A stretch of 45,975 nt of DNA, from contig VEQZ01000005.1 of NCBI GenBank assembly GCA_018882975.1, forward strand, positions 1 through 45,975, read 5' to 3'. The notes beneath the pieces are model-generated. The model had not been told where the DNA came from, did no database searches, and saw nothing but the letters and a program-made list of their open reading frames with translations. Source of the DNA: Rhodocyclaceae bacterium. Lineage in GTDB: Bacteria; Pseudomonadota; Gammaproteobacteria; Burkholderiales; UBA3065. The position numbers were made by a program, and so were the translations under genes. This document shows, piece by piece, positions 12,224-20,110 of this stretch (the first letter of the stretch is position 1; every line of letters begins with the position of its first letter).

Positions 12224-12688
12224 TCAGGTGCCGCCGTCAAAGCCCAGCTGCCGCCAGGCCTCATAGACCAGCACCGCACCGGCATTGGCGAGATTCAGGC
12301 TGCGCTGCCCTGGACGCATCGGGATGCGCAGCCGCCGCTCCGGCGCGAAGCGCTCCAGCAACCAGTCCGGCAAACCCCGCGACTCCGGCCCGAGCAGGAA
12401 GGCGTCCCCCGCCGCGTAGGCCACCGCATCGTGGCGCAGCGCGTTGCGCGTGCTGCTGGCGAACACCCGCGCATCGCCCAGCGCCGCCTGGCACGCGTCC
12501 CAGTCGGCGTGCACCTTGAGCGTCGACCACTCGTGGTAGTCCAGACCCGCGCGTTTGAGGTCGCGGTCGTCCAGCCGGAAGCCCAGCGGCTCGATCAGGT
12601 GCAGTTGCGCGCCGGTGTTGGCGCACAGGCGGATCAGGTTGCCGGTGTTGGGCGGGATCTCCGGCTCGAACAGGATCAGGTGGAACAT
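12224..12688 (-). CDS. trmL: tRNA (cytidine/uridine-34-2'-O)-methyltransferase TrmL
   Basis: TrmL is a SPOUT-fold enzyme that 2'-O-methylates the wobble base of tRNA-Leu isoacceptors. The 154-residue product starts MFHLILFEPEIPPNTGN, the family N-terminus. It carries the C-terminal trefoil-knot SAM site: FLLGPESRGLP, then RIPMRPGQRSLNLANAGAV. Length is standard. It is convergent with gpsA (21 bp apart) and downstream of comF, so it may be co-transcribed with comF. Confidence 0.95.
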   Translation of the reverse strand: MFHLILFEPEIPPNTGNLIRLCANTGAQLHLIEPLGFRLDDRDLKRAGLDYHEWSTLKVHADWDACQAALGDARVFASSTRNALRHDAVAYAAGDAFLLGPESRGLPDWLLERFAPERRLRIPMRPGQRSLNLANAGAVLVYEAWRQLGFDGGT

Positions 12689-12759
12689 CGGCGCATGGTA
12701 CGTGCACGGTGCCGCCGGCGCCCGCGCGCCACGCCATCCCACACGGTCACGTGGCGTGC

Positions 12760-13518
12760 TCAGGGGGCCGCCCGCGCCATGGCCACCGCATGCACCGCGG
12801 CCGCACCCGCAGCCCGGGCGGCGGCTGCGAGCGCCAGCAACGACGCCCCGGTGGTCAGCACATCGTCCACCAGCAGCACGTGCCGCCCGCGCAGGTCCGC
12901 ATCCACCCGGTAAGCGCCGGCCACATTCGCCAGCCGCCCTTCGCGGTCGAGGCCCTGCTGGCGCGCAGTCAGGCGGGTCTTGGTCGCCGCCAGCAGCGGC
13001 GGTCGTCCCGGCAGCAGCGGCCGCAGCGCGCGTGCCATTACCGCCGCCGGGTTCTCGCCGCGCTCGGCCAGACGCGTGCGATGCATCGGCATGGCGATGA
13101 GCGCATCGACCGCCGGCAAGCGACCCGCCACGCGAGCCGCCCACAGCCGCGCCACCGTGGCATGGCCGCCATACTTGAAGGCGAGCACCACGCGGTCGGC
13201 CGGCTCGACGTAGCGCCAGAGGGTGAGTGCGGTAATTCCAGTGCCGCTCTCCGTCACGGCGGGCCTTTCTCGGGTCGCCTCTTCTCGCTCCCGCTCGCTT
13301 CGCTCGAAGGTCGCAGCGAAGAGCCTCCCCTGCAACGGCCCGCCCTCCGCGTCAGCGGCCAGGACCTCCGCCCCCGGCTGCTGCTCCGGCAACTCGGCCA
13401 GACACGCCGGGCAGAGTGCTTCGCGCGCACCGCCGGCGCACAGCAGGCACGCGCCCGGTAGCCAGAACTGTTCAATTAATGAGCAGATCGTATCGCGCAG
13501 CGCCGTCGATATTGACAT
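12760..13518 (-). CDS. comF: ComF family protein (phosphoribosyltransferase-like)
   Basis: ComF proteins support natural transformation. They pair an N-terminal zinc finger with a type-I phosphoribosyltransferase fold. Visible features are two CxxC-type pairs (CLLC near residue 24 and CPAC near 36), FKYGGH near 115, and the PRPP-binding motif [13 protein letters not shown] near 215. The start is the first in-frame ATG (13518, MSISTALRD). An upstream GTG at 13566 is possible. Between GRLFAATFE and the YGG motif there is an Arg/Glu-rich stretch ([17 protein letters not shown]) that is not part of the usual ComF core and looks inserted. The gene is divergent from bioB, with 62 bp between starts. 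Confidence 0.88.
   Translation of the reverse strand: MSISTALRDTICSLIEQFWLPGACLLCAGGAREALCPACLAELPEQQPGAEVLAADAEGGPLQGRLFAATFERSEREREEATRERPAVTESGTGITALTLWRYVEPADRVVLAFKYGGHATVARLWAARVAGRLPAVDALIAMPMHRTRLAERGENPAAVMARALRPLLPGRPPLLAATKTRLTARQQGLDREGRLANVAGAYRVDADLRGRHVLLVDDVLTTGASLLALAAAARAAGAAAVHAVAMARAAP
13234..13308 (-). repeat. Possible in-frame insertion element inside comF
   Basis: The DNA encoding ~25 residues rich in Arg and Glu ([17 protein letters not shown]) has a purine-run, quasi-repetitive composition: GAGCGAAGCGAGCGGGAGCG and its neighbours on the minus strand. It splits the normal spacing between the ComF zinc finger and the phosphoribosyltransferase domain while keeping frame. 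It resembles small dispersed repeats that insert into coding regions. Only one copy is visible in this window, so its repeat nature is unproven. Confidence 0.3.
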
Positions 13519-13580
13519 TGCGCTCGCCGCCCCAGACACTCCGCCCCCAATTCCCGTTCCTTGCACCTGCGCGCTCCCCC

Positions 13581-14585
13581 ATGGACTCCGTCACCGCTCC
13601 GCCCGCGGCTTCTGCCGAGTCAGCCGCGGGAGCCGCCCAGCCCGCCGGCCGCTGGACCCGCGACGCCATCCTCGAACTGCTCGAGCTGCCCTTTGCTGAT
13701 CTGCTCTGGCGCGCGCAGACCGTGCACCGCCAGCATTTCGACGCCAACCGCGTGCAGCTGTCCCAGTTGCTTTCGATCAAGACCGGCGGCTGCCCCGAGG
13801 ACTGCGGCTACTGCCCGCAGGCGGCGCGTTACCACGCCGGTGTCGATGCCACGCCGCTGCTGCCGCTGGAGCAGGTTGTCGCCGCCGCCACCGCCGCGCG
13901 CGAGGCCGGCGCCACCCGCTTCTGCATGGGCGCAGCATGGCGCAGCCCGAAGGATCGCGATATCGAGCAAGTGACCGAGATGGTCCGTGCCGTCGCTGAC
14001 CTCGGTCTCGAGACCTGCGTCACCCTGGGCATGTTGCGTGACGGTCAGGCCGAGCGCCTCAAGGACGCCGGCCTCGACTACTACAACCACAACCTCGACA
14101 CCGCGCCCGAGTTCTACGGGCAGGTCACCTCCACCCGCGACTACCAGGACCGCCTCGACACCCTCGAGCGCGTGCGCGACGCCGGCATCCACGTCTGTTG
14201 CGGTGGCATCCTCGGCATGGGCGAGAGCCGTTCGCAGCGCGCCGGGCTCATCGCGCAACTGGCCGCGATGCACCCGCAGCCGGAGTCGGTGCCGATCAAC
14301 AATCTGGTGCGCGTCGAGGGCACGCCGTTGGCCAGTGCCGACCCGCTCGACCCGCTGGAGTTCGTGCGCACCATCGCCGCCGCGCGCATTGCCATGCCGC
14401 GCAGCCGCGTGCGCCTGTCGGCCGGCCGCGAAGAGATGAGCGACGAGATGCAGGCGCTGTGTTTCCTTGCCGGCGCCAACTCCGTGTTCTACGGTGAGCA
14501 GCTGCTGACCACCCCCAACCCGCGCGCGCAGCGCGACCGCGAGCTGTTCGCGCGCCTGGGCATGAGCACCGATGCAGGTCACTGA
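13581..14585 (+). CDS. bioB: Biotin synthase
   Basis: BioB is a radical-SAM enzyme inserting sulfur into dethiobiotin. The 334-residue product has the radical-SAM cluster motif C71-x3-C75-x2-C78 ([12 protein letters not shown]), then [34 protein letters not shown] and [12 protein letters not shown], and the conserved RLSAGREEM containing the [2Fe-2S] arginine ligand. An Ala/Ser-rich N-terminal extension of ~20 residues precedes the core. No Shine-Dalgarno is evident before the ATG at 13581. It heads an operon bioB-F-H-C-D in which every junction overlaps. I saw no BirA-type operator (TTGTAAACC dyad) in the 62 bp upstream. Confidence 0.98.
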   Translation: MDSVTAPPAASAESAAGAAQPAGRWTRDAILELLELPFADLLWRAQTVHRQHFDANRVQLSQLLSIKTGGCPEDCGYCPQAARYHAGVDATPLLPLEQVVAAATAAREAGATRFCMGAAWRSPKDRDIEQVTEMVRAVADLGLETCVTLGMLRDGQAERLKDAGLDYYNHNLDTAPEFYGQVTSTRDYQDRLDTLERVRDAGIHVCCGGILGMGESRSQRAGLIAQLAAMHPQPESVPINNLVRVEGTPLASADPLDPLEFVRTIAAARIAMPRSRVRLSAGREEMSDEMQALCFLAGANSVFYGEQLLTTPNPRAQRDRELFARLGMSTDAGH

Positions 14586-15825
14586 CCTCCCGCGCAGCAG
14601 CCTGCCGGGCTGGCTGCAGGCGGCCCTCGCGCCGCCGCCGGAGGCGTCGCGCCGCTGTCGCACCACGGTGGACGCGCTGGCCGGTGCGCGCGTGACCGTG
14701 GCCGGCGAGACGCTGGTCAATTTTGCCGGCAACGACTACCTCGGCCTTGCTGGCGATGCGGCCTTGTGCGCGGCTGCCACCGCCGGGATCGCACGCTGGG
14801 GGGTGGGCGGCACCGCCTCGCACCTGCTCAGCGGCCACACCCGCGCCCACCAAACCGCCGAGGAGCACGCCGCCGCCTGGCTCGGCTTTGCGCGCGCCTT
14901 GCTCTTCTCCAGCGGCTATCTGGCCAACTTGGCGGTGGTCACGGCGCTGGCTGGACGCGGCGCCACGCTCTACGCCGACCGCCTCAACCACGCCTGCCTC
15001 AACGACGCCGCGCGGCTCTCCGGCGCGCGTCTGCGCCGCTACCGTCACGCCGACCTCGAAACGTTGGCGGCCTGGCTGGCGGCCGACCCGGCGCCGCAGA
15101 AGTGGGTGCTCACCGACGCCGTCTTCAGCATGGACGGCGACATCGCCCGCATCGACCGCCTGCTCGACCTGTGCCGCCGCTTCGATGCCATGCTGCTGAT
15201 CGACGACGCGCATGGCTTTGGCGTGCTCGGTGGCGGGCGGGGGACGCTGCATGAACCGGCTTTCGCGCCGGCGGTGTTCCGGCACGGCATGGCCGACCCG
15301 CGGGTGGTGCTCATGGTCACGCTCGGCAAGGCTGCCGGCGCCGCCGGCGCGCTGCTGCTGGGCGCCGCGCCGCTGATCGAGGCGGTGGTGCAGCGAGGCC
15401 GCAGCTACATCTACACCACCGCCTTGCCGCCTTCGCTGGCCGAGGCGGCGACGGCCTCGCTGCAGCGCCTTGCTGACGCCGACTGTGACTTTCGTCGCGC
15501 CCAGCTTCTGGCCATGGCGGCCGAACTGCGGCAATCTCTCGTCCGCGCCGGTATCCCGTGTGGGCCGCTGGCCGATGCCCCCGACCCGGGCGTGGCGCCG
15601 GCTTTGCCGCCGACGCCCATCGTGCCGGTGCTGCTCGGCAGCGATGCACGCGCGCTCGCAGCGGCCGCCGCGCTGCGTCGCTGTGGGGTCTGGGTGCCGG
15701 CCATTCGTCCGCCGACGGTGCCGGCCGGAACTGCGCGGCTGCGCGTGAGTCTCTCCGCAGGCCACGGCGAGGGCGACCTCGCCAAACTGATCAATGTATT
15801 GAAGGAGTTGTTCTGTAATGGCTAA
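14572..15825 (+). CDS. bioF: 8-amino-7-oxononanoate synthase
   Basis: BioF condenses pimeloyl-ACP with L-alanine using pyridoxal phosphate. The 417-residue product has [10 protein letters not shown] (51-60), [16 protein letters not shown] (79-94), the PLP-stacking histidine H140 in [10 protein letters not shown], the cofactor Asp/His motif [10 protein letters not shown] (208-217) and the Schiff-base lysine K253 in [11 protein letters not shown]. It is somewhat longer than the usual ~385 residues. Its start lies 14 bp inside bioB without a Shine-Dalgarno, pointing to coupled translation. Its end overlaps bioH by 8 bp. Confidence 0.97.
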   Translation: MQVTDLPRSSLPGWLQAALAPPPEASRRCRTTVDALAGARVTVAGETLVNFAGNDYLGLAGDAALCAAATAGIARWGVGGTASHLLSGHTRAHQTAEEHAAAWLGFARALLFSSGYLANLAVVTALAGRGATLYADRLNHACLNDAARLSGARLRRYRHADLETLAAWLAADPAPQKWVLTDAVFSMDGDIARIDRLLDLCRRFDAMLLIDDAHGFGVLGGGRGTLHEPAFAPAVFRHGMADPRVVLMVTLGKAAGAAGALLLGAAPLIEAVVQRGRSYIYTTALPPSLAEAATASLQRLADADCDFRRAQLLAMAAELRQSLVRAGIPCGPLADAPDPGVAPALPPTPIVPVLLGSDARALAAAAALRRCGVWVPAIRPPTVPAGTARLRVSLSAGHGEGDLAKLINVLKELFCNG

Positions 15826-16558
15826 TGCCCTGCCCACCTGGATCTTTCTGCACGGATGGGGGAGCAGCGCCGCGGTCTGGCGACCAGTGTGCGAGCGCCT
15901 CACGCGCACCCACCAGTTCGAGACTCCGGATCTCTTCGATCTGGCGCCGGATGCCGGGATCGACAGCATGGTCGCGGCCCTGCACGCGCGGTACCCGGGC
16001 CCGGTGGCGGTGTGCGGTTGGTCGCTCGGCGGCATTTACGCGCAAGCCTGGGCGCTGGCCCATCCGGAGCAGGTCCGCCGGTTGGTGCTCACCGCCACCA
16101 CGCCGAGTTTCCTGCGCCGTGACGATTGGCCCTACGGCATGTCGCGCCACGAGCTCGACACCTTCACCGCGTTCTTCGAGGCCGACCCGCGCGAGACGCT
16201 CAAGCGCTTCGCCGCGCTCGGCGTGATGGGCGGGCGCGAGACCTCGCCGGCGGCCGGCGAGGTGCTGCGCGAGGCCGGGCGTTTCGCCATCGAGCATCAG
16301 GGTTTCCTCCGCGCCGGCCTGCGCACCTTGGCCGAAGCCGACTTTCGCGGGCGCATTCCGACGCTCGATTGCCCGGTCGATGTGGTGCACGGCGGCCTCG
16401 ACCGCATCGTTCCAGTGGAGGTCGGCGAGTGGCTGGCCAACAGGCTGCCGCGCGGTTGCCTGACGCGCTGGGACGACGCTTCGCACGTGCCCTTCCTCGC
16501 CCGTCCGGACGCGTTCGCGCTGCTCATCGACGCCTACGGCGACGACCGCGATGTCTGA
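15818..16558 (+). CDS. bioH: Pimeloyl-ACP methyl ester carboxylesterase
   Basis: BioH hydrolyses the methyl ester of pimeloyl-ACP, ending the disguised fatty-acid route begun by BioC. The 246-residue alpha/beta hydrolase has the oxyanion motif FLHGWGSS (10-17), nucleophile S69 in CGWSLGG, the acid in GGLDRIVP and the histidine in DASHVPFLA. AAGGAG lies about ten bases before the ATG. It overlaps bioF by 8 bp and bioC by 8 bp. Having bioH inside the bio operon, rather than unlinked as in E. coli, makes the BioC-BioH pathway assignment firm. Confidence 0.95.
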   Translation: MANALPTWIFLHGWGSSAAVWRPVCERLTRTHQFETPDLFDLAPDAGIDSMVAALHARYPGPVAVCGWSLGGIYAQAWALAHPEQVRRLVLTATTPSFLRRDDWPYGMSRHELDTFTAFFEADPRETLKRFAALGVMGGRETSPAAGEVLREAGRFAIEHQGFLRAGLRTLAEADFRGRIPTLDCPVDVVHGGLDRIVPVEVGEWLANRLPRGCLTRWDDASHVPFLARPDAFALLIDAYGDDRDV

Positions 16559-17411
16559 TCTGGCGGGCGTGCAGCGTGCCTTCGGGCGCGCCGCACGCCG
16601 CTACGACGCAGCCGCCGTGCTGCAGCGTGAAGTCGGCAGCCGCATGCTCGAACGGCTCGATTACATCCGGCTGCAGCCGCAGCGCATCGTCGATCTGGGC
16701 TGCGGTACCGGCGCCTGGCTCGGCCCGCTGCGACAGCGTTTTCGTGGCGCCGACGTCACCGGCATCGACCTCGCCCTGCCGATGCTGCAGACCGCTGCCG
16801 CGCGCGACACGTTCTGGCGTCGGCTGCTCGCCCGCCCTTCGGCGACGCTGGTCTGCGCCGGCGCCGAGGCACTGCCCTTGCCGAACGGTAGCGCCGACCT
16901 GGTCTGGAGCAATTTGATGCTGCAGTGGCTGCCCGACCCGCAGCCGGCCTTGGCCGAGGCCTGGCGCGTGCTGCGCCCGGGCGGTCTGGTGATGTTCAGC
17001 ACCTTCGGCCCCGATACCCTGCGCGAACTGCGCGAGGCCTTTGCCGGAGGCGGCCATGCGGCGGTGAACCGCTTCGCCGACATGCACGATATCGGCGACG
17101 CGCTGGTGCAGCTGCGCTACGCCGACCCGGTGATGGACGCCGAGCGGCTTGAGCTCACCTATGCCGACTTTGACGGCGTGGTGCGCGACTTGCGAGTCAT
17201 CGGCGCCACCCATCTGCACGGCGGCCGCAGCCGCGGCCTCGGCGGCCGCGCGCGCTGGGCGCTGGCACGCCAACGCTACGAGGCGCATCGTCGCGCCGAT
17301 GGCCGCCTGCCGGCCACCTTCGAGGCGGTCTACGGCCACGCCTGGAAGCCGGCCCATGTGCGCGCTGACGGCGCCGCGGTGGTGACCTTCCGCCGCCGCG
17401 CCCCGGCATGA
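16551..17411 (+). CDS. bioC: Malonyl-ACP O-methyltransferase
   Basis: BioC methylates malonyl-ACP so that the fatty acid machinery can build a pimeloyl chain. The 286-residue product has the N-terminal motif VQRAFGRAARRYDAAAVLQ (conserved in BioC), the SAM site IVDLGCGTGAWLGPL near 45-60, and the motif SNLMLQWLPDP followed by WRVLRPGGLVMFSTFGPDTL. The long helical insertion after the core is typical. Start and stop overlap bioH (8 bp) and bioD (ATGA). Confidence 0.96.
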   Translation: MSDLAGVQRAFGRAARRYDAAAVLQREVGSRMLERLDYIRLQPQRIVDLGCGTGAWLGPLRQRFRGADVTGIDLALPMLQTAAARDTFWRRLLARPSATLVCAGAEALPLPNGSADLVWSNLMLQWLPDPQPALAEAWRVLRPGGLVMFSTFGPDTLRELREAFAGGGHAAVNRFADMHDIGDALVQLRYADPVMDAERLELTYADFDGVVRDLRVIGATHLHGGRSRGLGGRARWALARQRYEAHRRADGRLPATFEAVYGHAWKPAHVRADGAAVVTFRRRAPA

Positions 17412-18094
17412 TCCCCGCCCCGCATGGCGGCTGCTTTGTCGTCGGCACCGACACCGGTGTCGGCAAGACGCTGGTCGCCTGCGCGCTGCTGCACGCGCTG
17501 CGCGCTGCCGGCCTGGCGCCACTGCCGATGAAGCCGGTCGCCAGCGGCTCCGAGCCCTCACCCGAGGGGCCGCGCAACGACGACGTGACGCAACTCATCG
17601 CCGCCAGCGGCCGCGACCTGACGCAGGACGAGGTCGCGCCGTTCCGCTACTTGCCGCCGATCGCGCCGCACATCGCCGCTGCCGAGGCCGGCCAGCCGAT
17701 CGACCTTGAACATCTGGTGGCGCTCGCCGCGCAATTGGCGCAGCGAGGTCCGCTGGTGGTGGAGGGCGCCGGCGGTTTCCTGGTGCCCATCGACGCGCAG
17801 CGCACTCTGGCCGATCTGGCCGCCGCGCTCGGTCTGCCCATGGTGCTGGTGGTCGGCATGCGACTGGGCTGCCTCAATCATGCGCTGCTCACCGCCGAGG
17901 CCCTCGCCGCACGCGGCCTGCGCCTGGCCGGTTGGGTCGCCAACGGGATCGATCCGCAGTTCGAACGCGCCGAAGCGAACCTCGCCACGCTCGCCGCGCG
18001 CCTCCCGGCGCCTTTGCTGGCCGCCGCGCCATGGTCGGCCTCGCCCGACCCGGCAGCGCTCGCCGCTACCTTGCGCTTGCCGGCACTGGCCTGA
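17408..18094 (+). CDS. bioD: Dethiobiotin synthetase
   Basis: BioD closes the ureido ring of dethiobiotin from 7,8-diaminopelargonate, CO2 and ATP. The 228-residue product has the P-loop GTDTGVGKT (13-21), the substrate motif MKPVASGSE (~41) and the second magnesium/ATP motif VEGAGGFLVP (~119). It ends the bioBFHCD operon. bioA (diaminopelargonate aminotransferase) is not in the window and must be elsewhere for the pathway to be complete. Its ATG overlaps the bioC stop. Confidence 0.97.
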   Translation: MIPAPHGGCFVVGTDTGVGKTLVACALLHALRAAGLAPLPMKPVASGSEPSPEGPRNDDVTQLIAASGRDLTQDEVAPFRYLPPIAPHIAAAEAGQPIDLEHLVALAAQLAQRGPLVVEGAGGFLVPIDAQRTLADLAAALGLPMVLVVGMRLGCLNHALLTAEALAARGLRLAGWVANGIDPQFERAEANLATLAARLPAPLLAAAPWSASPDPAALAATLRLPALA

Positions 18095-18325
18095 GACCCC
18101 CAAGCCCCGCCGGCCGGCTTGCGGGTAGTCTCGCCACTGGGCTTGGCTCGTCGGCCCACCGGTAGCCTCGCTGGCCGCCTTGCCGGCCTCGCCCCCTCCC
18201 GGATCATCCCCTGTCCGCGCCGCGCCGTCCGTGTCCACGGACCGACTTTTGCCGGATGGCCACGGACTGTCCTCGCCAAGACGGCGACGCGAGATACCAA
18301 AGTCGACAGAAAAAGTTCCTCGCGC

Positions 18326-18355
18326 TTGACTGAATTAGACTAAAACTAAGACAAT
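18326..18355 (+). promoter_or_regulatory. Candidate promoter of the cox locus with an IscR-like box
   Basis: The 291 bp between bioD and the DUF2244 gene are GC-rich except for an AT-rich patch at 18305-18370. TTGACT (18326-18331) makes a good -35, and GACAAT (18350-18355) lies 18 bp later as a weak -10. The run TTGACTGAATTAGAC (18326-18340) matches 14 of 15 positions of the core of the type-1 IscR consensus as I remember it (YYGACTRWWWYAGTC), but the flanking bases do not match. A short dyad GTCCGTG/CACGGAC lies further upstream near 18226-18241. No gene is visible in the gap. Confidence 0.45.
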
Positions 18356-18385
18356 CGCACCGAGAAACATAAAGCCTCATCGGCC

Positions 18386-18868
18386 ATGCCCTGCTCGCTG
18401 GCAATCGAGAACGGAGTCCTGACAGCCATGGGGCGACCGAACGATGCACTCGGGCGACGGGGTCGCATGTGGGTCATGGTTTTTCTGTCGGTGTTTTGCA
18501 TGTTGGTGGGCACCGCTTGGACCGTGATCGGCGCATGGCCGGTGCTGCCCTTCGCCGGGCTGGAGGTGCTTTGTCTTGCCGGGGCATGGTTGTACATCTC
18601 CTGGCACGCCGACGACTACGAGTACGTGGTCATCGGCGAGGGCAGGGTGGCGGTGGACCTGCGGCGGGGCACGCGGGTTGAGCGGCACGCGTTCCAGATT
18701 CCGTGGACGCGGGTGGTGACGGAGCAGGAGGAGGCGGGACGGTGTCGCGTCAGGTTGCAGTCGTCGGGGCGCGATGTGGAGGTTGGGGTCTGGTTGCCGC
18801 CAGACCGCCGCGGCGATTTCGCCGAGGCGCTCCGCAGACACCTCCGCGCCTCCGGATCGTCGGCCTGA
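18386..18868 (+). CDS. DUF2244 family membrane protein
   Basis: A 160-residue protein with two predicted transmembrane helices (~residues 29-47 and 51-70, MVFLSVFCMLVGTAWTVIG and the stretch after PVLPFAG), followed by a soluble domain with YEYVVIGEGRVAVDLRRG. This architecture and its place directly before coxB fit DUF2244, a family of unknown function often found at the head of cytochrome c oxidase loci. The start may instead be the ATG at 18428, which has GGAG 11 bases upstream. The first ATG has no Shine-Dalgarno. A role in oxidase biogenesis is inferred from position only. Confidence 0.75.
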   Translation: MPCSLAIENGVLTAMGRPNDALGRRGRMWVMVFLSVFCMLVGTAWTVIGAWPVLPFAGLEVLCLAGAWLYISWHADDYEYVVIGEGRVAVDLRRGTRVERHAFQIPWTRVVTEQEEAGRCRVRLQSSGRDVEVGVWLPPDRRGDFAEALRRHLRASGSSA

Positions 18869-18911
18869 GGGCTGACTTGTCGGGCAGATTTGGTGTGCTA
18901 GGGAGAGTCAC

Positions 18912-20081
18912 ATGAGCAGCAAGTGGAAGTGTCTGGTCGCCGTGCTGGCGGCCATCGTCCCGGCGGTGGTCTTCGCCGACTACACATGGAACTTTCCGGA
19001 ACCGGCGACACCGCTCGCTTTGGACACCCTGAATGTCCACAATAAATTCATGATCATCACCATCGTGATCTTTACCGCGGTGCTGGCGATCATGTTGTAT
19101 TCGATGGCCGTGCACCGCAAAAGCGCGGGCCACAAGTCGGCCGATTTCACCGGTCCGAAGAACCGCAAGCAGCTGATCTGGACGCTGGTGCCGTTCGCCA
19201 TCCTGCTCTACATCGACTTCATCCTCATGGGCATCCCGGCAGCGCATTCCATTTTCATGATGGAAGACACCAAGACCAATGCGCAGATGGTGCTCAAGGT
19301 CACCGGTAGCCAGTGGAAGTGGCAATACGAGTTCATCGACGGCGATGCTCAGGGCATCAAGTTCGTCAGCAACCTGACCACGCCGCAGGACCAGCTCTAC
19401 AAGGGCGCACCCAAGGGCGAGCACTACCTGCTCGAGGTCGATAACGAATTGGTGCTGCCGACCAACAAGAAGATCCGCGTGCTGCTCACTGCCACCGACG
19501 TCATTCACAACTGGTGGGTGCCGCAGTTCGGCGTGGCGCGCGACGCCATCCCCGGTTTCCTGCGCGAGACCTGGCTCGAGATCGAGAAGCCCGGCATCTA
19601 CCGCGGTCAGTGCAAGGAGCTCTGCGGTCGCGGCCATGGCTACATGCCGGTGGTGGTCCGCGCCGTGCCTGAGGAAGAGTTCAAGACCTGGGTGGTGGCC
19701 AAGAAGGAAGAGGCCAGCAAGCTCGCCGCCGCCGCCGACAAGGAATGGTCGAAGGACGAGCTGATGGCCAAGGGTGGCGAGGTCTACAACAAGATCTGTG
19801 TGGTCTGCCACCAGGCCAATGGCCAGGGCCTGCCGCCCGCCTTCCCGGCCTTGGCCGGCAGCAAGGTGGTCAACGGTCCGGTGGTCGATGCCAGCGGTCA
19901 CCTCATCAAGGACAGCCACCTTGACCGCGTGCTCAACGGCAAGGCCGGTACTGCCATGCAGGCTTTCAAGAACACGCTCTCCGATGCGGAGATCGCCGCG
20001 GTCGTGACCTACGAGCGCAATTCCTTTGGCAACACCATCGGCGGGATCATTCAGCCGACCCAGGTGGCGGGTCTCCGCTGA
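18912..20081 (+). CDS. coxB: Cytochrome c oxidase subunit II with fused C-terminal cytochrome c (caa3 type)
   Basis: Subunit II takes electrons from cytochrome c through the CuA centre. The 389-residue product has a signal peptide, two transmembrane helices (~46-65 and ~90-110), and a cupredoxin domain with CuA ligands H199, C234, C238, H242 and M245 (GQCKELCGRGHGYM). The aromatic entry region is GSQWKWQYEF. A cytochrome c domain follows from ~284, with heme site C296-x2-C299-H300 and a likely distal Met near 349. Odd point: the conserved Glu before the second helix (K-pathway entrance, three residues before Trp in LEIAWT-type motifs) is Gln87 (RKQLIWT). GGGAGA precedes the start. It is the first structural gene of the oxidase. 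Confidence 0.97.
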   Translation: MSSKWKCLVAVLAAIVPAVVFADYTWNFPEPATPLALDTLNVHNKFMIITIVIFTAVLAIMLYSMAVHRKSAGHKSADFTGPKNRKQLIWTLVPFAILLYIDFILMGIPAAHSIFMMEDTKTNAQMVLKVTGSQWKWQYEFIDGDAQGIKFVSNLTTPQDQLYKGAPKGEHYLLEVDNELVLPTNKKIRVLLTATDVIHNWWVPQFGVARDAIPGFLRETWLEIEKPGIYRGQCKELCGRGHGYMPVVVRAVPEEEFKTWVVAKKEEASKLAAAADKEWSKDELMAKGGEVYNKICVVCHQANGQGLPPAFPALAGSKVVNGPVVDASGHLIKDSHLDRVLNGKAGTAMQAFKNTLSDAEIAAVVTYERNSFGNTIGGIIQPTQVAGLR

Positions 20082-20110
20082 CCTGACATCGCATCTACAA
20101 GGAGACCCAG

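Noticed and set aside
18095-18385. Small gene between bioD and DUF2244
   Set aside because: Frames there are short, Ala/Arg/Gly-rich and lack ribosome sites; the AT-rich part looks like a promoter.
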